From contig NC_057808.1 of the NCBI RefSeq assembly GCF_018294505.1, positions 220,936,069 to 221,000,068 on the forward strand: 64,000 nucleotides of DNA. Reading direction: 5' to 3'. The notes below the pieces were generated by a model, which was given only the letters and a program-made list of their open reading frames with translations, was not told where the DNA came from and ran no database searches. Positions 32,158 through 42,579 of this stretch are shown here, piece by piece. Origin of the DNA: Triticum aestivum. Taxonomy: Eukaryota > Streptophyta > Magnoliopsida > Poales > Poaceae. Both the position numbers and the translations under genes were made by a program. Numbering within the stretch: the stretch's first letter is position 1; each line of letters opens with the position of its first letter.

Positions 32158-33285
32158 ATGCCGAAGTTCTGGTTCTCCGCGCCGACATGCTGTGCCGGTG
32201 GAAGTTCCTCCTCAGGTGGATCAGTACGCCACCGCCCTCACTCTACGGGACCATCTGCATCCGCGGCGGCGGGCTCCTACAGCGACTAGGACGACAAGCC
32301 ACAACAGCGGCCGCGTCTCCTCTTAGAGGTGGCTCTGACGGACGAAGAATTCGTCTGTCAGATGGAGATCATGACGAAGCGTTCGCTCCGTCAGATGGGC
32401 CCGACGCCACCATCGCTGGCAAGCGTGAAGGAGGAGTCACCGTCCCCGACGCACATCCACATGAAGCGAGAGCCGATATCCCCACTCCTTCAGGTGAAAG
32501 ACGAGCCGACGTCCCCGCCACGCAACCGCGACCTCCACATCAGCGGCCGCCTGAAGAAGGAGCCGACGTCCCCCCAGCGCCTCCGTCGCGTCAAGGATGA
32601 ACCGGCATCGCCCCCGCCGCACAACTGCTACGAGCGGATGGACGAGCCCTCGTCGTCCCCACGACGCTACCGCCGCCCGATAAGGGATGAGCTGCCACCC
32701 GCGATCGCGAAGGCATGTGGCCGCATCCTCCACTAACTTGGAGGAGGCGGTTACGGTGGTGCCTCCGGCTCTTGGACCGTGGTTTCTGAGGAGAAGCGCA
32801 CGGCGAGGCAGGAGGCGATGTACGGCCGGCGCAATGTCGGTCGTCGCTCCACGTTCACCAAGACGGACGTGGCATTGGAATGGGTTCGCAACGACCCTAA
32901 CCTCGCCGCCGCGTAGGTGCTCGAACGCCCTGTCACCACCACACATATGGCCGCCGGGCGCCCCCGCTGCCTTGGTGACGAGCTTGCCAAGATTGGCGAG
33001 GAGTGGTCGCTTAGCGACTGCTCCGTGAACGCCGGCAGGGGCAAGGCCACCGCCAGGGCTCCACCGGCGCCGACGGCAGTGGCCAGGGCGACCCTCCACA
33101 CCGCACAACAGGAAGCAAAGTGGCTCCTCCGCGAGCGGCAGGCAACCATCGGACAAGGCTGCCGCAGCCCTCCGGCATCTTGCATCACTAGAGGGATGAC
33201 GACAACGACAATGACAACACGGCAGGACAGGGCGGCCACGCTTATGAACTGGTCGTTCCATATAGGATTTAGTTTTTTTATATAG
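32158..33285 (+). pseudogene. psi-KxExxSP repeat ORF, copy 2
   Basis: ATG 32158 opens MPKFWFSAPTCC with a Ser/Gly-rich N-terminus. A TAG at 32287-32289 interrupts the frame, which then runs to 32736. Counted from Met 32329, residues 33-40, 45-52, 56-63, 75-82 and 88-95 read VKEESPSP, MKREPISP, VKDEPTSP, LKKEPTSP and VKDEPASP. All five fit psi-K-x-E-x-x-S-P, and a sixth degenerate one (RMDEPSSSP) follows. After 32736 the coding continues in other frames (EEKRTARQEAMYGRR; VALEWVRNDPNLAAA; 32917-33285 with HTAQQEAKWLLRERQ). Pro/Ser/Arg-rich, no membrane segment. I do not know a characterised homologue. It may be a transposon-borne or captured gene. Confidence 0.6.
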
Positions 33286-33567
33286 TTTTTAGTAAAATGG
33301 TTGAAAAGTCGTCCGTTTGTGTAAATTATATCCGAATTTGAACGAAACCCACCGTCTTTGCATGAATTTTGTCCGTGCCGTTCAAATAGTTGATGAAATG
33401 TGCGTGGGGGCAACGTTGGATGACGGCCTTCGACATCAGTGTCCGTGGACTGGTCCGATGGTCCATGTGCCAAAGCAAATTTGAGGGCCAGCTTGAATAT
33501 GCCCTGAACAAGCCAAAATATTTGATATGAATTTAGTGGCGGGGTGGGACACACCGGACAAAACATA

Positions 33568-33991
33568 CTTCCTCCATTCCACAATGTAGTGTGCCCGCGC
33601 TTCTCGAGATCTAAATTTGACCATAAATTTAACCAACGAGACTAGCCTTATTGGTTAAATAGGACCATGATAAGTGCCACACGTGTGACACAAAGTAATT
33701 TCGTCCTGACGTTTTTTGGTGGCAACTTTAGTTAGAAGAGGATGACAACTTTAGTTATGAAGCATGATAACTTTCTGTTTGGATGGCAAGTTTTAGTTTT
33801 TTTGACAATTGTTTTTTAGACAACTTTAGTGTAAAAAAGTCAAGGCGGTGTTACTTTGTGCCACACGTGTAACACTTATTATTTAGGTAAATTTATGGTC
33901 AAACTTCAATTCCAGGTCTTGTTGATTAAATTTGTGGTCAAACTTAGATCTCGGGAAAGCGGCGGACGGATATATTGTGGAATGGAGGGAG
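33568..33991. mobile_element. Stowaway-like MITE containing a second MITE
   Basis: CTTCCTCCATTCCACAATGT on the left and ATATTGTGGAATGGAGGGAG on the right are inverted repeats flanked by TA. Inner arms with AGATCTAAATTTGACCATAA and its inverse extend the match. About 214 bp remain after removing the inner element. Confidence 0.8.
33670..33879. mobile_element. MITE nested in the Stowaway-like MITE, about 210 bp
   Basis: Inverted repeats ATAAGTGCCACACGTGTGAC (33670 on) and GTGCCACACGTGTAACACTTAT (ending 33879) are about 29 bp long and contain the palindrome ACACGTGT. The interior has repeated GGCAACTTTAGTT/GACAACTTTAGT motifs. Its target duplication is not clear, so the superfamily is left open. 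Confidence 0.7.
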
Positions 33992-34829
33992 TATCATGGC
34001 CGGCGAGTGGCAGTGGACCAATCTGTCACGGTGATCTAAAGGCGCTACCACGGTTAATGCGATCTGTTCAGCGTCGCAATGATATAAAGTCAGCCTGATG
34101 AAAGAAACGACACACTGCAGGACAGGGGCACAGCACAGGTACTCCTGGCAACTGGCATAATAAAGGCGCTGCTCTGCTCGCCTCGTGTTTTTCACGTTAA
34201 TCCTTGTCGAGAAGAATCAACTTCCCTAGCTGATAACGGTGTACGCCTTCGTGCAGCTCGTGCCGGCATAGAAAACCGCAGGCAAGTTGAACGGTGAACG
34301 ACAACTCAGAGAGATAAATGTATTGCAACGAAGTGATGACGATGTGTATCATCTACGACGGCCAGTTTTCTATGTGGATGTATCGGGGCAGGTAAAGGAT
34401 CTGCACAATTCTCGTGGACCAACCATGAAAACGTGCCCAACTTGTTGTTCAACTATACTACTACTACGGTACTACCCCTGGTTTGCCATGGCCCGTGATG
34501 CAGCAATCGAGCTATGGCTCTTCCGTTCCAGTTCCTTGAACCGGTACTTATACTTTTTCTTTTTGTTTATGAAGGTAACCGTGCATTTCCAAAAGAGATT
34601 GCAGGAATCCACGTACATGAAAACAACCAAACAAACAGGAACCGGACAGTTATCCTAGAAACCTTGCACGACGGAGAGACCTATCCATGTATACTGTGCG
34701 GCACTGGAATCTGCTTTGGCCGACAAAGTAGGCAGACGTGAACTAACCGCGACTAGTCCTATGTGAGCAACTAGGAGACCATGCTAGATGAACACTTTAC
34801 ATATCTATGGCTATAGAGTGGTGGCACCG
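33992..34829. other. Low-copy-looking intergenic sequence
   Basis: No transposon termini, no repeated units and no ORF with family resemblance. The longest frame (34287-34658, 123 codons) has no recognisable domain. This is one of the few stretches that could be unique DNA. Confidence 0.4.
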
Positions 34830-34841
34830 ACTGCTGCAGGC

Positions 34842-35244
34842 AAATTTTCGTGTTTTGACCCTTTTCTGAAACCTATTTGAGATCTGACCCTAGTTTGAAA
34901 AAAATTCGAGATCTGACCCTTTTGCTATCGCCAAGGTCTATGACGGTAGGGTGTAACAGCCTACCGCCAAACATCCCTACCGCCAAACATACTGGCGGTA
35001 GCCTGTACAACCCTACCGCCAAGGTGCTTGGCGATAGGCACGAGCACGCACTGTGTTCAATACTTAGCAGGATTTTACGGTAGGTCATGCAACCCTACCG
35101 CCAGGGACCTTGGCGGTAGGCTGTTATACCCTACCGTCATGGACCCTGGCGGTAGCAAAAGGGTCAGATCTCGAGAAAAAAAATTCAAACTAGGGTCAGA
35201 TCTCGAATAGGTTTGAGAAAAGGGTCAAAACACGAAATTTGTCC
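34842..35244. mobile_element. Long-hairpin MITE (Mutator-like), 403 bp, with target duplication
   Basis: The outer arms of about 90 bp are inverted copies: TCGTGTTTTGACCC, AGATCTGACCCTAGTTTGAA, AGATCTGACCCTTTTGCTA and their complements. The centre consists of CTACCGCCA/TGGCGGTAG repeats in both orientations. ACTGCTGCAGGC at 34830-34841 is repeated at 35245-35256. A long duplication and long TIRs fit a Mutator-type non-autonomous element. Confidence 0.8.
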
Positions 35245-35256
35245 ACTGCTGCAGGC

Positions 35257-35774
35257 TCAAGGATGGCATCTGGCAAGAGAGTTCTCCGGTGGCGGAGTGA
35301 GGGATGGGCCAGGCTCCGGGCAGTCTTCGTGCGCAGTAGCACTGTAGCTACAGTGAAACAAGGAACCGGGCCTCCCACCCCGGGGCGCCGCCCGGCTGCC
35401 TAGGGCGTGTCTCCGCCCATGAGGTTCTTAGATGTTCCGGCTACCCAGCTCGTCCCCCTTATTTTGGGCCCTCAGATGCTCTGACTTTGGCTGTGAATGG
35501 ACGTTGGATCGACAACTCGTGCCAGCTCTTAAAAGCTTCAGTAGAACCCTGTAAAACTCGGTTACGATCCTACCGAGCCCACTTAGGCCCCCTCGGCCCT
35601 TTTCCTCTCACTCCCGTCACAACCCCTCCACATTGTCTCTAACTTTGATTTCCCTAACCCAAATTGCCTCACATCCCTCTCCTCTGAGGTTTTGTGCTCA
35701 TGAGCTAGTCGTCTACTAGCTCATGAGCACAAAACCATGCGACGTGGCATCTACATTTGGAATTGGCAAATCCG
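35257..35774. other. Intergenic, with a perfect 22-bp hairpin at 35688-35736
   Basis: Arms 35688-35709 and 35715-35736 are perfect complements (GGTTTTGTGCTCATGAGCTA...) around the loop CGTCT. The rest is GC-rich low-information DNA without a gene. Confidence 0.7.
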
Positions 35775-36940
35775 GTCCCCTAAACATCCGCTGACGCGCC
35801 CGTCCAAGACCAGGGGTAGCGCCGAACAACCCCTCAAGTGTCATGTGGTACAACCACACTCATCATATCAAAACCTCAAATACAAGAAAATCCATGCATG
35901 TCGCTCATACACATGAATATCACACGTAAATAACATTTGCTCGTAGCAAAAAATACATAGTTCAAACATAATTTTTTTGAAGTGCAGAATTCACACATTA
36001 GACTCATTAGTTTTCATTGTGGGTCCACATATGCTCCACATGATCATTGAGTAGTTGTATGTGCACATGTTGACTTCAAAGATTCCGCTGTATCTCCAAA
36101 AAATTCAGAATATGCTCTGCATCTTGTTCTAAGATGTGGACTTATACTCTGGGCTTATCAAAATCATGGGTTCAAGCTGTCCCTTCACCCTTGTCCCCGA
36201 CAGTTCTTTTGCGCAAAATGACACAACATGTCATCAGCTGCCATAAGGTCTTCGATTCCCACGTCATTGCAGCCCTACGAACAATACCCCAGCGAGTCTA
36301 GAGCACTCTGAATGCCATCTCCACATCCTTCCTAGTTGCTTCTAGCATTGTTACAAAGTGGCTTTGTTTGTTGCCATGGGAATCGGATATGGTCTTCACG
36401 AATGCCGCCCACTGAGGATAGATATCATCAGCAAGGTAGTACCCCATTTTGTAGTTGTGCCCATTAATGATGTAGTTGCACGGTAGTGCTTCCCCATCAC
36501 AATGTCTCTTGAAAAGCGACAGTCATCGAAGAATCAGGCATGCCAAAGAAAAGCATGTCAAATCCAGAAGTCCATTGATGCCACTACTTCTAGTATGATG
36601 CTGGCCTCTTTCATGTGACCTTAGAACATCCCGCACAAACCTTTGGGGGCAGCTCTTCTATTCCCAATGCATGCAATCAACTGAACCGAGTGTACTAGGA
36701 AAACCTCTTGCCGCTCCAATAGCCATCAATCTTTCTATATCTTGCACAATTCATTCTCTCAGATACTTCGCTCCAAACACTTTCAACATGGCGCGCGCAA
36801 ATCTCAAAGTGGTATTGAGGTATGTGCTCGCCACCATCTGGACCATCTCACCAACAAGATCGACGATGGTACCTAATGCAAGCATCCTCTTTGCAGCCAT
36901 GCATTTCCGCAAAGGAGGGACTGAGAGTTGTCTACAATAA
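35775..36940 (-). pseudogene. Second PIF/Harbinger transposase remnant
   Basis: Minus-strand translation in changing frames gives recognisable pieces in order: VQLIACIGNRRAAPKGLCGMF, then FLWHA and a following DIVMG, then GTTTKWGTTLLMISIL..., corresponding to the nuclease domain seen better at 3505-4938. Stops are frequent. It has lost the N-terminal region, because its left (36940) side is abruptly replaced by gypsy sequence. Terminal repeats are not visible. Confidence 0.65.
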
Positions 36941-37248
36941 TCCCTCTTGAGCCTAAAGTAGGGATCATGTTGATGAGGACATCAATACCATTGTTACACC
37001 CACAGCCTCTACTGCTACATATACTGGACCAATTACTAGAGCTCACGCACGCCAATTAAATTATCAGATACTTCCGTTTCTTGGTAATGATTCTAATGTT
37101 CATGAGAATATGATGCTGCCTAAATTGGATACATTTGTTTTTCTTACAAATGAAGGGCCTGGCATGGATACGAGGGATGAAAACTGGAGCAAGACCAAGC
37201 ACATGGAGATGATGTCATGCGCAAGGGGAACAAGAATGGAGTTACAAG
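36941..37248 (+). pseudogene. Gypsy copy A: 3' end of pol, truncated upstream
   Basis: From about 36977 the sequence closely follows 62416-62682 of gypsy copy B: GGACATCAATACCATTGTTA, then the region encoding GPITRAHARQLNYQ-type residues, and a polypurine tract (GCGCAAGGGGAACAAGAATG). A frameshift separates it from the LTR-overlapping frame. Everything upstream of about 36950 is missing and replaced by the Harbinger remnant. Confidence 0.75.
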
Positions 37249-37790
37249 TGATGATTTCAGGACTTTGAAGCCACCATAAGGAGTGCATTAAGCCTTGGAT
37301 GAAATATACAAGACGCCACTTCATAAATTTCGTCCAGAGGCTATTCTAGGTGCCGCGTCACCTTATTATTGGGCCAGGCCCATGTAATTTCGAAATACTA
37401 AAGTATAGGTTGTTTTTAGAGTCCATATGTCTGGGGAAACAAGAGTTAGGGTTGGTTTCGGACCCCTCCTCCAAGGGCCACGAAATTTCCCCCTCTTCCT
37501 TCATATATACAGCCCTTAGGGCGTCGTTTAGACTTTGGGTTTTGTTTAGATTAAAAGTTCTCCATAGTTGCAACTTCGCGTACTTCGTTTGTGTTCAACG
37601 ACCAAACCAAGACGTCACAGAACCCCACTTTCATTAATAAAGCTTTCCACTTATATTCGCAATATCCAGATTGTAATTTCAGTTTCTTGCTTGTTCTTCG
37701 TTTGCTTGCAGGAAATAGACCTTCGTGGTCAGGTTGATCGTGCTCTGGCGTGGTCAATAACCCCTCAGAGTTGGTTTAGCGATTGCTAAG
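37249..37790 (+). repeat. Shared gypsy LTR, left part (before the SIRE-like insertion)
   Basis: Begins TGATGATTTCAGGACTTTGA after the purine tract. A TATA-like CATATATACAG lies at about 37503-37513. It breaks at CTAAG (37786-37790), the target site of the inserted element. The right part (about 100 bp) follows at 47723-47822 and ends CGCCTATATCA before the primer-binding site. Confidence 0.7.
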
Positions 37791-39443
37791 TGAAAGTGCA
37801 ACTATCCCTGGGTGGTTTTGGTAATTCCTAACAACATATAGCTCATTGAGCTAATACTATTTCAAGATAAATATTTCAGGAAAGCTCAATGATTGGCATG
37901 GCATGGATTAGAAATGTGGACCCCTCAAAATGCTAAGGACAAATGATTTGCTCAAGCTCTAAAGCTCAAGACTCTACATTGTACTTTTAGTGATCCAAGA
38001 TCACATTGAGTCCATAGGAAAAGCCAATACTATTAAAAGGGGATGAGGTGTTGCTTAATGGGTTACTTGCTCAAAATGCTTAGTGATAAGCTCCAAAAAT
38101 CCTCAACCACTTTCTCATATCCACATTTGTCCCAAACCAAAAGTCAAACTCGGCCCCACCGAAACTTTCTATCCGGTGCCACCGAGTTCAGTTGACATAG
38201 CCACTGCCACAAAACCCTAGTCATTTCGGTCTCACCAATAGGGATCTCGGTCTCGCCGAGATGGGATTGAACACTCTCTGTTTCCCTTTGTAACATTTTG
38301 GTCCAACCAAAATGAGCGATTGGTCCCACCGAGTTCGCAATGCAAACTCTCTGTTTCCCCTTCGTAACGTTTCGGTCTCACCGAGATGAGCGAATCGGTC
38401 CCACCGAGTTTGCCTGACTAACTCTCTGGTTAGCTTATTACCAAAATCGGTGTCACCGAGTTTGTGTAAGCGGTCTCACCAAGATTACGTTATGCCCTAA
38501 CCCTAATGAAATCGGTCTCACCGAGTTGACATGTCGGTCCCACCGAAACTCCTAACGTTCACATTTTGAACTAAATCGGTCTGACCGAGTTTCATTATTC
38601 GGTCCCACCGAGTTTGGTGATTTGTGTGTAACGGTTATATTTTGTGTGGAGGCTATAAATACCCCTCCACCCACTCTTCATTCATGGAGAGAGCCATCAG
38701 AACATGCCTACACTTCCATCATACATTTTATGAGAGATAACCACCTACTCATGTGTTGAGGTCAAGATATCCCATTCCAACCATATGAATCTTGATCTCT
38801 AGCCTTCTCCAAGTTGCTTTCCACTCAAATCATCTTTCCACCAAATCCAAATATGTGAGAGAGAGTTGAGTGTTGGGGACACTATCATTTCAAGCACAAG
38901 AGCAAGGAGTTCATCATCAACACACCATCTATTACCTTTTGGAGAGTGGTGTCTCCTAGATTGGTTAGGTGTCACTTGGGAGCCTCCGTCAAGATTATGG
39001 AGTTGAACCAAGGAGTTTGTACGGGCAAGGAGACCGCCTACTTCGTGAAGATCTACCCTAGTGAGGCAAGTCCTTCGTGGGCGATGGCCATGGTGGGATA
39101 GACAAGGTTGCTTCTTCGTGGACCCTTCGTGGACTCGCGCAACCGTTACCCTTCGTGGATTGAAGTCTCCATCAACGTGGATGTACGATAGCACCACCTA
39201 TCGGAACCACGCCAAAAATCTCCATGTCTACATTGCGTTTGCTCCCTCCAAACTCCTCCCTTTACCTTCATGTGCAATGTTTTACATTCCGCTGCTATAC
39301 TCTTAGACTTGCATGTGTAGGTTGTTTACTTGACAAGTGCTAAGTTGCTAAAATCTGCCAACACTTAAAATTGGGAAAAGGCTAGATTTTTATTTGGTCA
39401 AGTAGTCTAATCACCCCGCTCTAGACATACTTTCGATCCTACA
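37791..39443 (+). repeat. SIRE-like 5' LTR, 1653 bp
   Basis: TGAAAGTGCA to GATCCTACA. Between 38145 and 38620 it holds about 14 TCGGTnnnACCGA-type palindromes, followed by a TATA box (GGCTATAAATACCCC, about 38651-38665). The leader continues to the primer-binding site. Confidence 0.9.
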
Positions 39444-39445
39444 AG

Positions 39446-39457
39446 TGGTATCAGAGC
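39446..39457 (+). other. Primer-binding site of the SIRE-like element
   Basis: TGGTATCAGAGC, a perfect complement to the initiator tRNA-Met 3' end, starts two bases after the LTR. Confidence 0.95.
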
Positions 39458-39528
39458 TTTGGTCTCCATTTGCCTTGATTTCCATAGCTTTTGGTAATCA
39501 TAGCCTTGGTTTCACAACCTAGGAGAGT

Positions 39529-41710
39529 ATGGCGTCTAGCGAGGGAAATTACCACTGTAGAGGTCCTTACTTTGATGGTACTAATTTTTCTAGTTGGAAG
39601 CATAAGATGAAAATGCATATTCTTGGACATAACCCCGCCGTTTGGGCTATTGTGTGTATTGGCTTGCAAGGTGAATTCTTTGATGAGGAGAGAACCGAAC
39701 TGTGAAGCTACCGCAGAAGAGTTGAAGATGTTGCAATACAATGCTCAAGCTTGTGATATTCTCTTCAACGGATTGTGCCCCGAAGAATTTAACAAAATCA
39801 GCCATCTTGAAAATGCAAAGGAAATTTGGGATACTTTGATTGATATGCACGAAGGTACCGACTCCATTAAGGAATCCAAATTGGATGTGCTTCAAAGTCA
39901 ACTTGACAAGTTTAAAATGAAGGATGGTGAAGGTGTCACTGAAATGTACTCTAGGCTTGCTCTCATCACAAATGAGATTGCCGACTTAGGAAGTGAAGAG
40001 ATGACCGATAATTTGTCATCAAGAAGATCCTAAGAGCCTTGGATGGAAAATATGATACCGTGTGCACATTGATCCAAATGATGCCCAATTACAAAGATCT
40101 CAAGCCAACGGAAGTCATTGGAAGAATTGTTGCTCATGGGATGTCACTTAAGGATAAGGAAGAGCTCCACAACAAGTCAAATGGTGCTTACAAAGCCTCA
40201 TGTGATGCTCCCACATCATCAAGTGAGAAACAAACCTTCAATGAATAATTGAGCCTATGGTGAAGAACTTCAACAAGTTCTACAAGAGTAGAAGCAAGGA
40301 GAGAAGTTCCAAGTCAAGGTCCTACAATGACAAAAGATCTTCAAGTCGTGAACGAAATTGCTACAATTGTGGAAGACCCGGACACTACTCCAATGAGTGT
40401 ACGGCTCCCTACAAGAGAAGAGAAGATTCTCCCAAAAGAAGAAGTAGAAGAAAGAATCACCACCAAGAGAGAGAAGGAGTAGAGATGATCGCTATGAACG
40501 TAGATCCTCTCGGAGAAGCAAGGATTCGGAAAGGAAGGACAAATCATCAAAGAGCTACACAAAACGAAGACATCAAACTCATGTTGGTGAATGGGTATCC
40601 GGCTCCGACTCCGACCATCACTCCGAAAGAAGTTATCACTCCGACTCCGAATATACTCAAGAGGAAGGTGTTGCCGGCCTAGCACTTGTGTCAACCAACT
40701 CCTACGACATATTTGACTCACCAAATGAAGGAATTGGAAGATGCTTCATGGCTAAAGGTCCAAAGGTAACACACCCCGAGTATGTTGATTTCAATAGTGA
40801 TGAAGATGATTTGCTAGGAGATGATGATTTACTTGTTGACAACTCTAGTTATGAAAACTATGATGAACTTGCTAATAATCATGATAATCAAGATAAAACG
40901 AATGATGATGATAAGAAGGAGATTGAGCGTCTAACTAAAGAACTAAACACCCTTAAGTTAGCTCATGAAACTACCTTGGAAGACCATCGAGAGCTTTTAA
41001 AGACTCATGAGAAGCTACGCTTTGAAAAGCTCAACCTTGAGCAATAGCATGAGTTCTTAAAAGCAATCAATGATGATCTTCGCAAGAAAAGCTCTTCTTA
41101 CATTGCCAAGCGTTTACTCTTGTCTACTTACATGCCACAAGTAAAATCTAGCAACAAGAGTAAGAAAGATTCTTCAACTAGTAGTAACAATAACCATGCT
41201 AAATCCAATATTGTTGCTTCTAGTAGTTCCCTTGATTCCACTACTGATTCTCTTAGCCAAGTTACTCTTGAGCAAGAAAATAGCTTATTGAAGGGAATTA
41301 TAGAGAAATGTGTTTACAAGAGCCTTGCCGAAAGTAAGCAATTTGAGGAAATTGTACACAAGCAAGGAAGGCACCGGAAGAATCAAGGAATTAGTTTTGA
41401 ACGAAAGTTCAATGCCAATGGAGTTGAGTGGGAAGAAGATCAATACCCCAAGACGAAGTTTGTTCCTCAACAAGAGAAGTATGATCCCACTTCTTTCCAA
41501 GGAACACAAGCTCAAGATGATCTTCCACCACAAGACCACAAGCAAAAAGGCAAGGACAAGCTTCAAGAGGAGATTGATGCATTTGAAGAAGCTCCCAAGG
41601 CCTTGGTCAAGTGGGTTCCCAAGACTACAACAAGTTCCACTTCATCAAGTACGACTACAGCTCCAAGGATTCCCATCAAGATGGTGTGGATCCTGAAGAA
41701 GAAGAACTAG
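39529..41710 (+). pseudogene. SIRE-like gag with C-terminal extension, several frameshifts and stops
   Basis: ATG 39529 opens MASSEGNYHCRGPYFDGTNF, a copia gag start. A TGA at 39703 follows, with a frame change near 39680 into the UBN2 gag core (ATAEELKMLQYNAQACDILF, 39623-40033) and KILRALDGKYDTVCT. A second part has an RS-rich stretch and a zinc knuckle (CYNCGRPGHYSNEC, a perfect CCHC) at about 40257-40440. A coiled-coil-like acidic segment follows (KEIERLTKELNTLKLAHETT, 40688-41047; TAG at 41045). The last part is Ser/Lys-rich (41120-41710). At least four disruptions. Gag forms the particle that packages element RNA. Confidence 0.85.
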
Positions 41711-42579
41711 AGAGTTCTTCAGGGTGACTCCGCCAACATACTTCACTCATATCTTTTGGCAAGGACATGTGCAAACAACTTCCATATCTTGCACTAGTTC
41801 AAGGAGTCACAAACCCTCTTGTTGGTAAGACAAGGGACAAGGTAACCTAATGCTTTCATGGACATCATCTTATGTGAACATCACTCTATGTCTATGGATA
41901 TCCTTGTTTGTTCCTTGTGGGACTAACCCGTGTAGGTATTGAAAGTGCAACTCACTCCAATGGATTGCTCCAAATGATCTAGATCAACATTGAGCATCTA
42001 CATATTCAACACCTACATGAAGTCATCATTGACAAAACCCAAGGTTAGTTCATCCCTCTAAGGGGGGATATCACATCTAGGGGAGCTTTACTCTAACCGA
42101 TTGAGCTAAAGCAACTCTAATGATATGAACACAACAATGCTTTATGTAAAAGTGGTAACCCCACTTGTGCTTAAACGATGAGTATGACCTATGATCAAAT
42201 GTTCTCATTTGACTCCTAAGTCAATATACTCATATATAGATGACCTAGTCATTGCCAAATTGCTTGATAGATGCTAGAGTGATTGTGCATGCTTTGTCAC
42301 ATATTTCATTTGCCATTTTATTGTGTGAGCATGTTGATTGCATATTTTACTCATTCGAGGACATCCATTTGTTGCTTTGAATATTTGGCTTTTTCTCTTT
42401 TGCCAAATGGATGGACAAGAATGCCTAAGAACTCCCTCTAGCTATCTATGCTTTTCTCGTCTCAAACTCTATTCATGCTACATCACAAAGTTTGATCAAG
42501 TCAGATTTGAACCACTCTGTGTGAGCAACACTTGGAGTCCCCGATTCGTCATAGACTTAAACTTCCAAAACCTCTTTGT
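41711..42579 (+). other. Non-coding spacer where pol would be expected
   Basis: 870 bp without a retrotransposon domain. A TGAAAGTGCAACTCACTCC segment at 41939-41957 echoes the LTR start, which may mark an old recombination joint between gag and the downstream module. Confidence 0.5.

Larger units (their letters stand above)
31622..33505 (+). mobile_element. Harbinger-like non-autonomous element carrying a psi-KxExxSP ORF
   Basis: The left end GGACATCTCCAACGCCGACC and the reverse complement of the right end (GGGCATATTCAAGCTGGCCC) align as diverged inverted repeats, followed on both sides by CTCAAA. The flanking triplets TTA (31619-31621) and TGA (33506-33508) resemble a damaged TWA duplication. 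No transposase is present. The cargo is the ORF at 32158-33285. The assignment rests on the termini only. Confidence 0.5.

Noticed and set aside
32437..33584. Two minus-strand ORFs of 274 and 277 codons opposite the psi-KxExxSP ORF
   Set aside because: High GC with few stops gives long antisense frames; they cross the end of the Harbinger-like element and show no domain.
34287..34741. ORFs of 123 and 75 codons in the low-copy stretch
   Set aside because: No homology I recognise, no splice or promoter context; kept only as a description of the interval.
38145..38620. Regularly spaced TCGGT...ACCGA units considered as a CRISPR-like array
   Set aside because: Units are short, imperfect and self-complementary, spacers are not unique, and the context is a plant LTR promoter.
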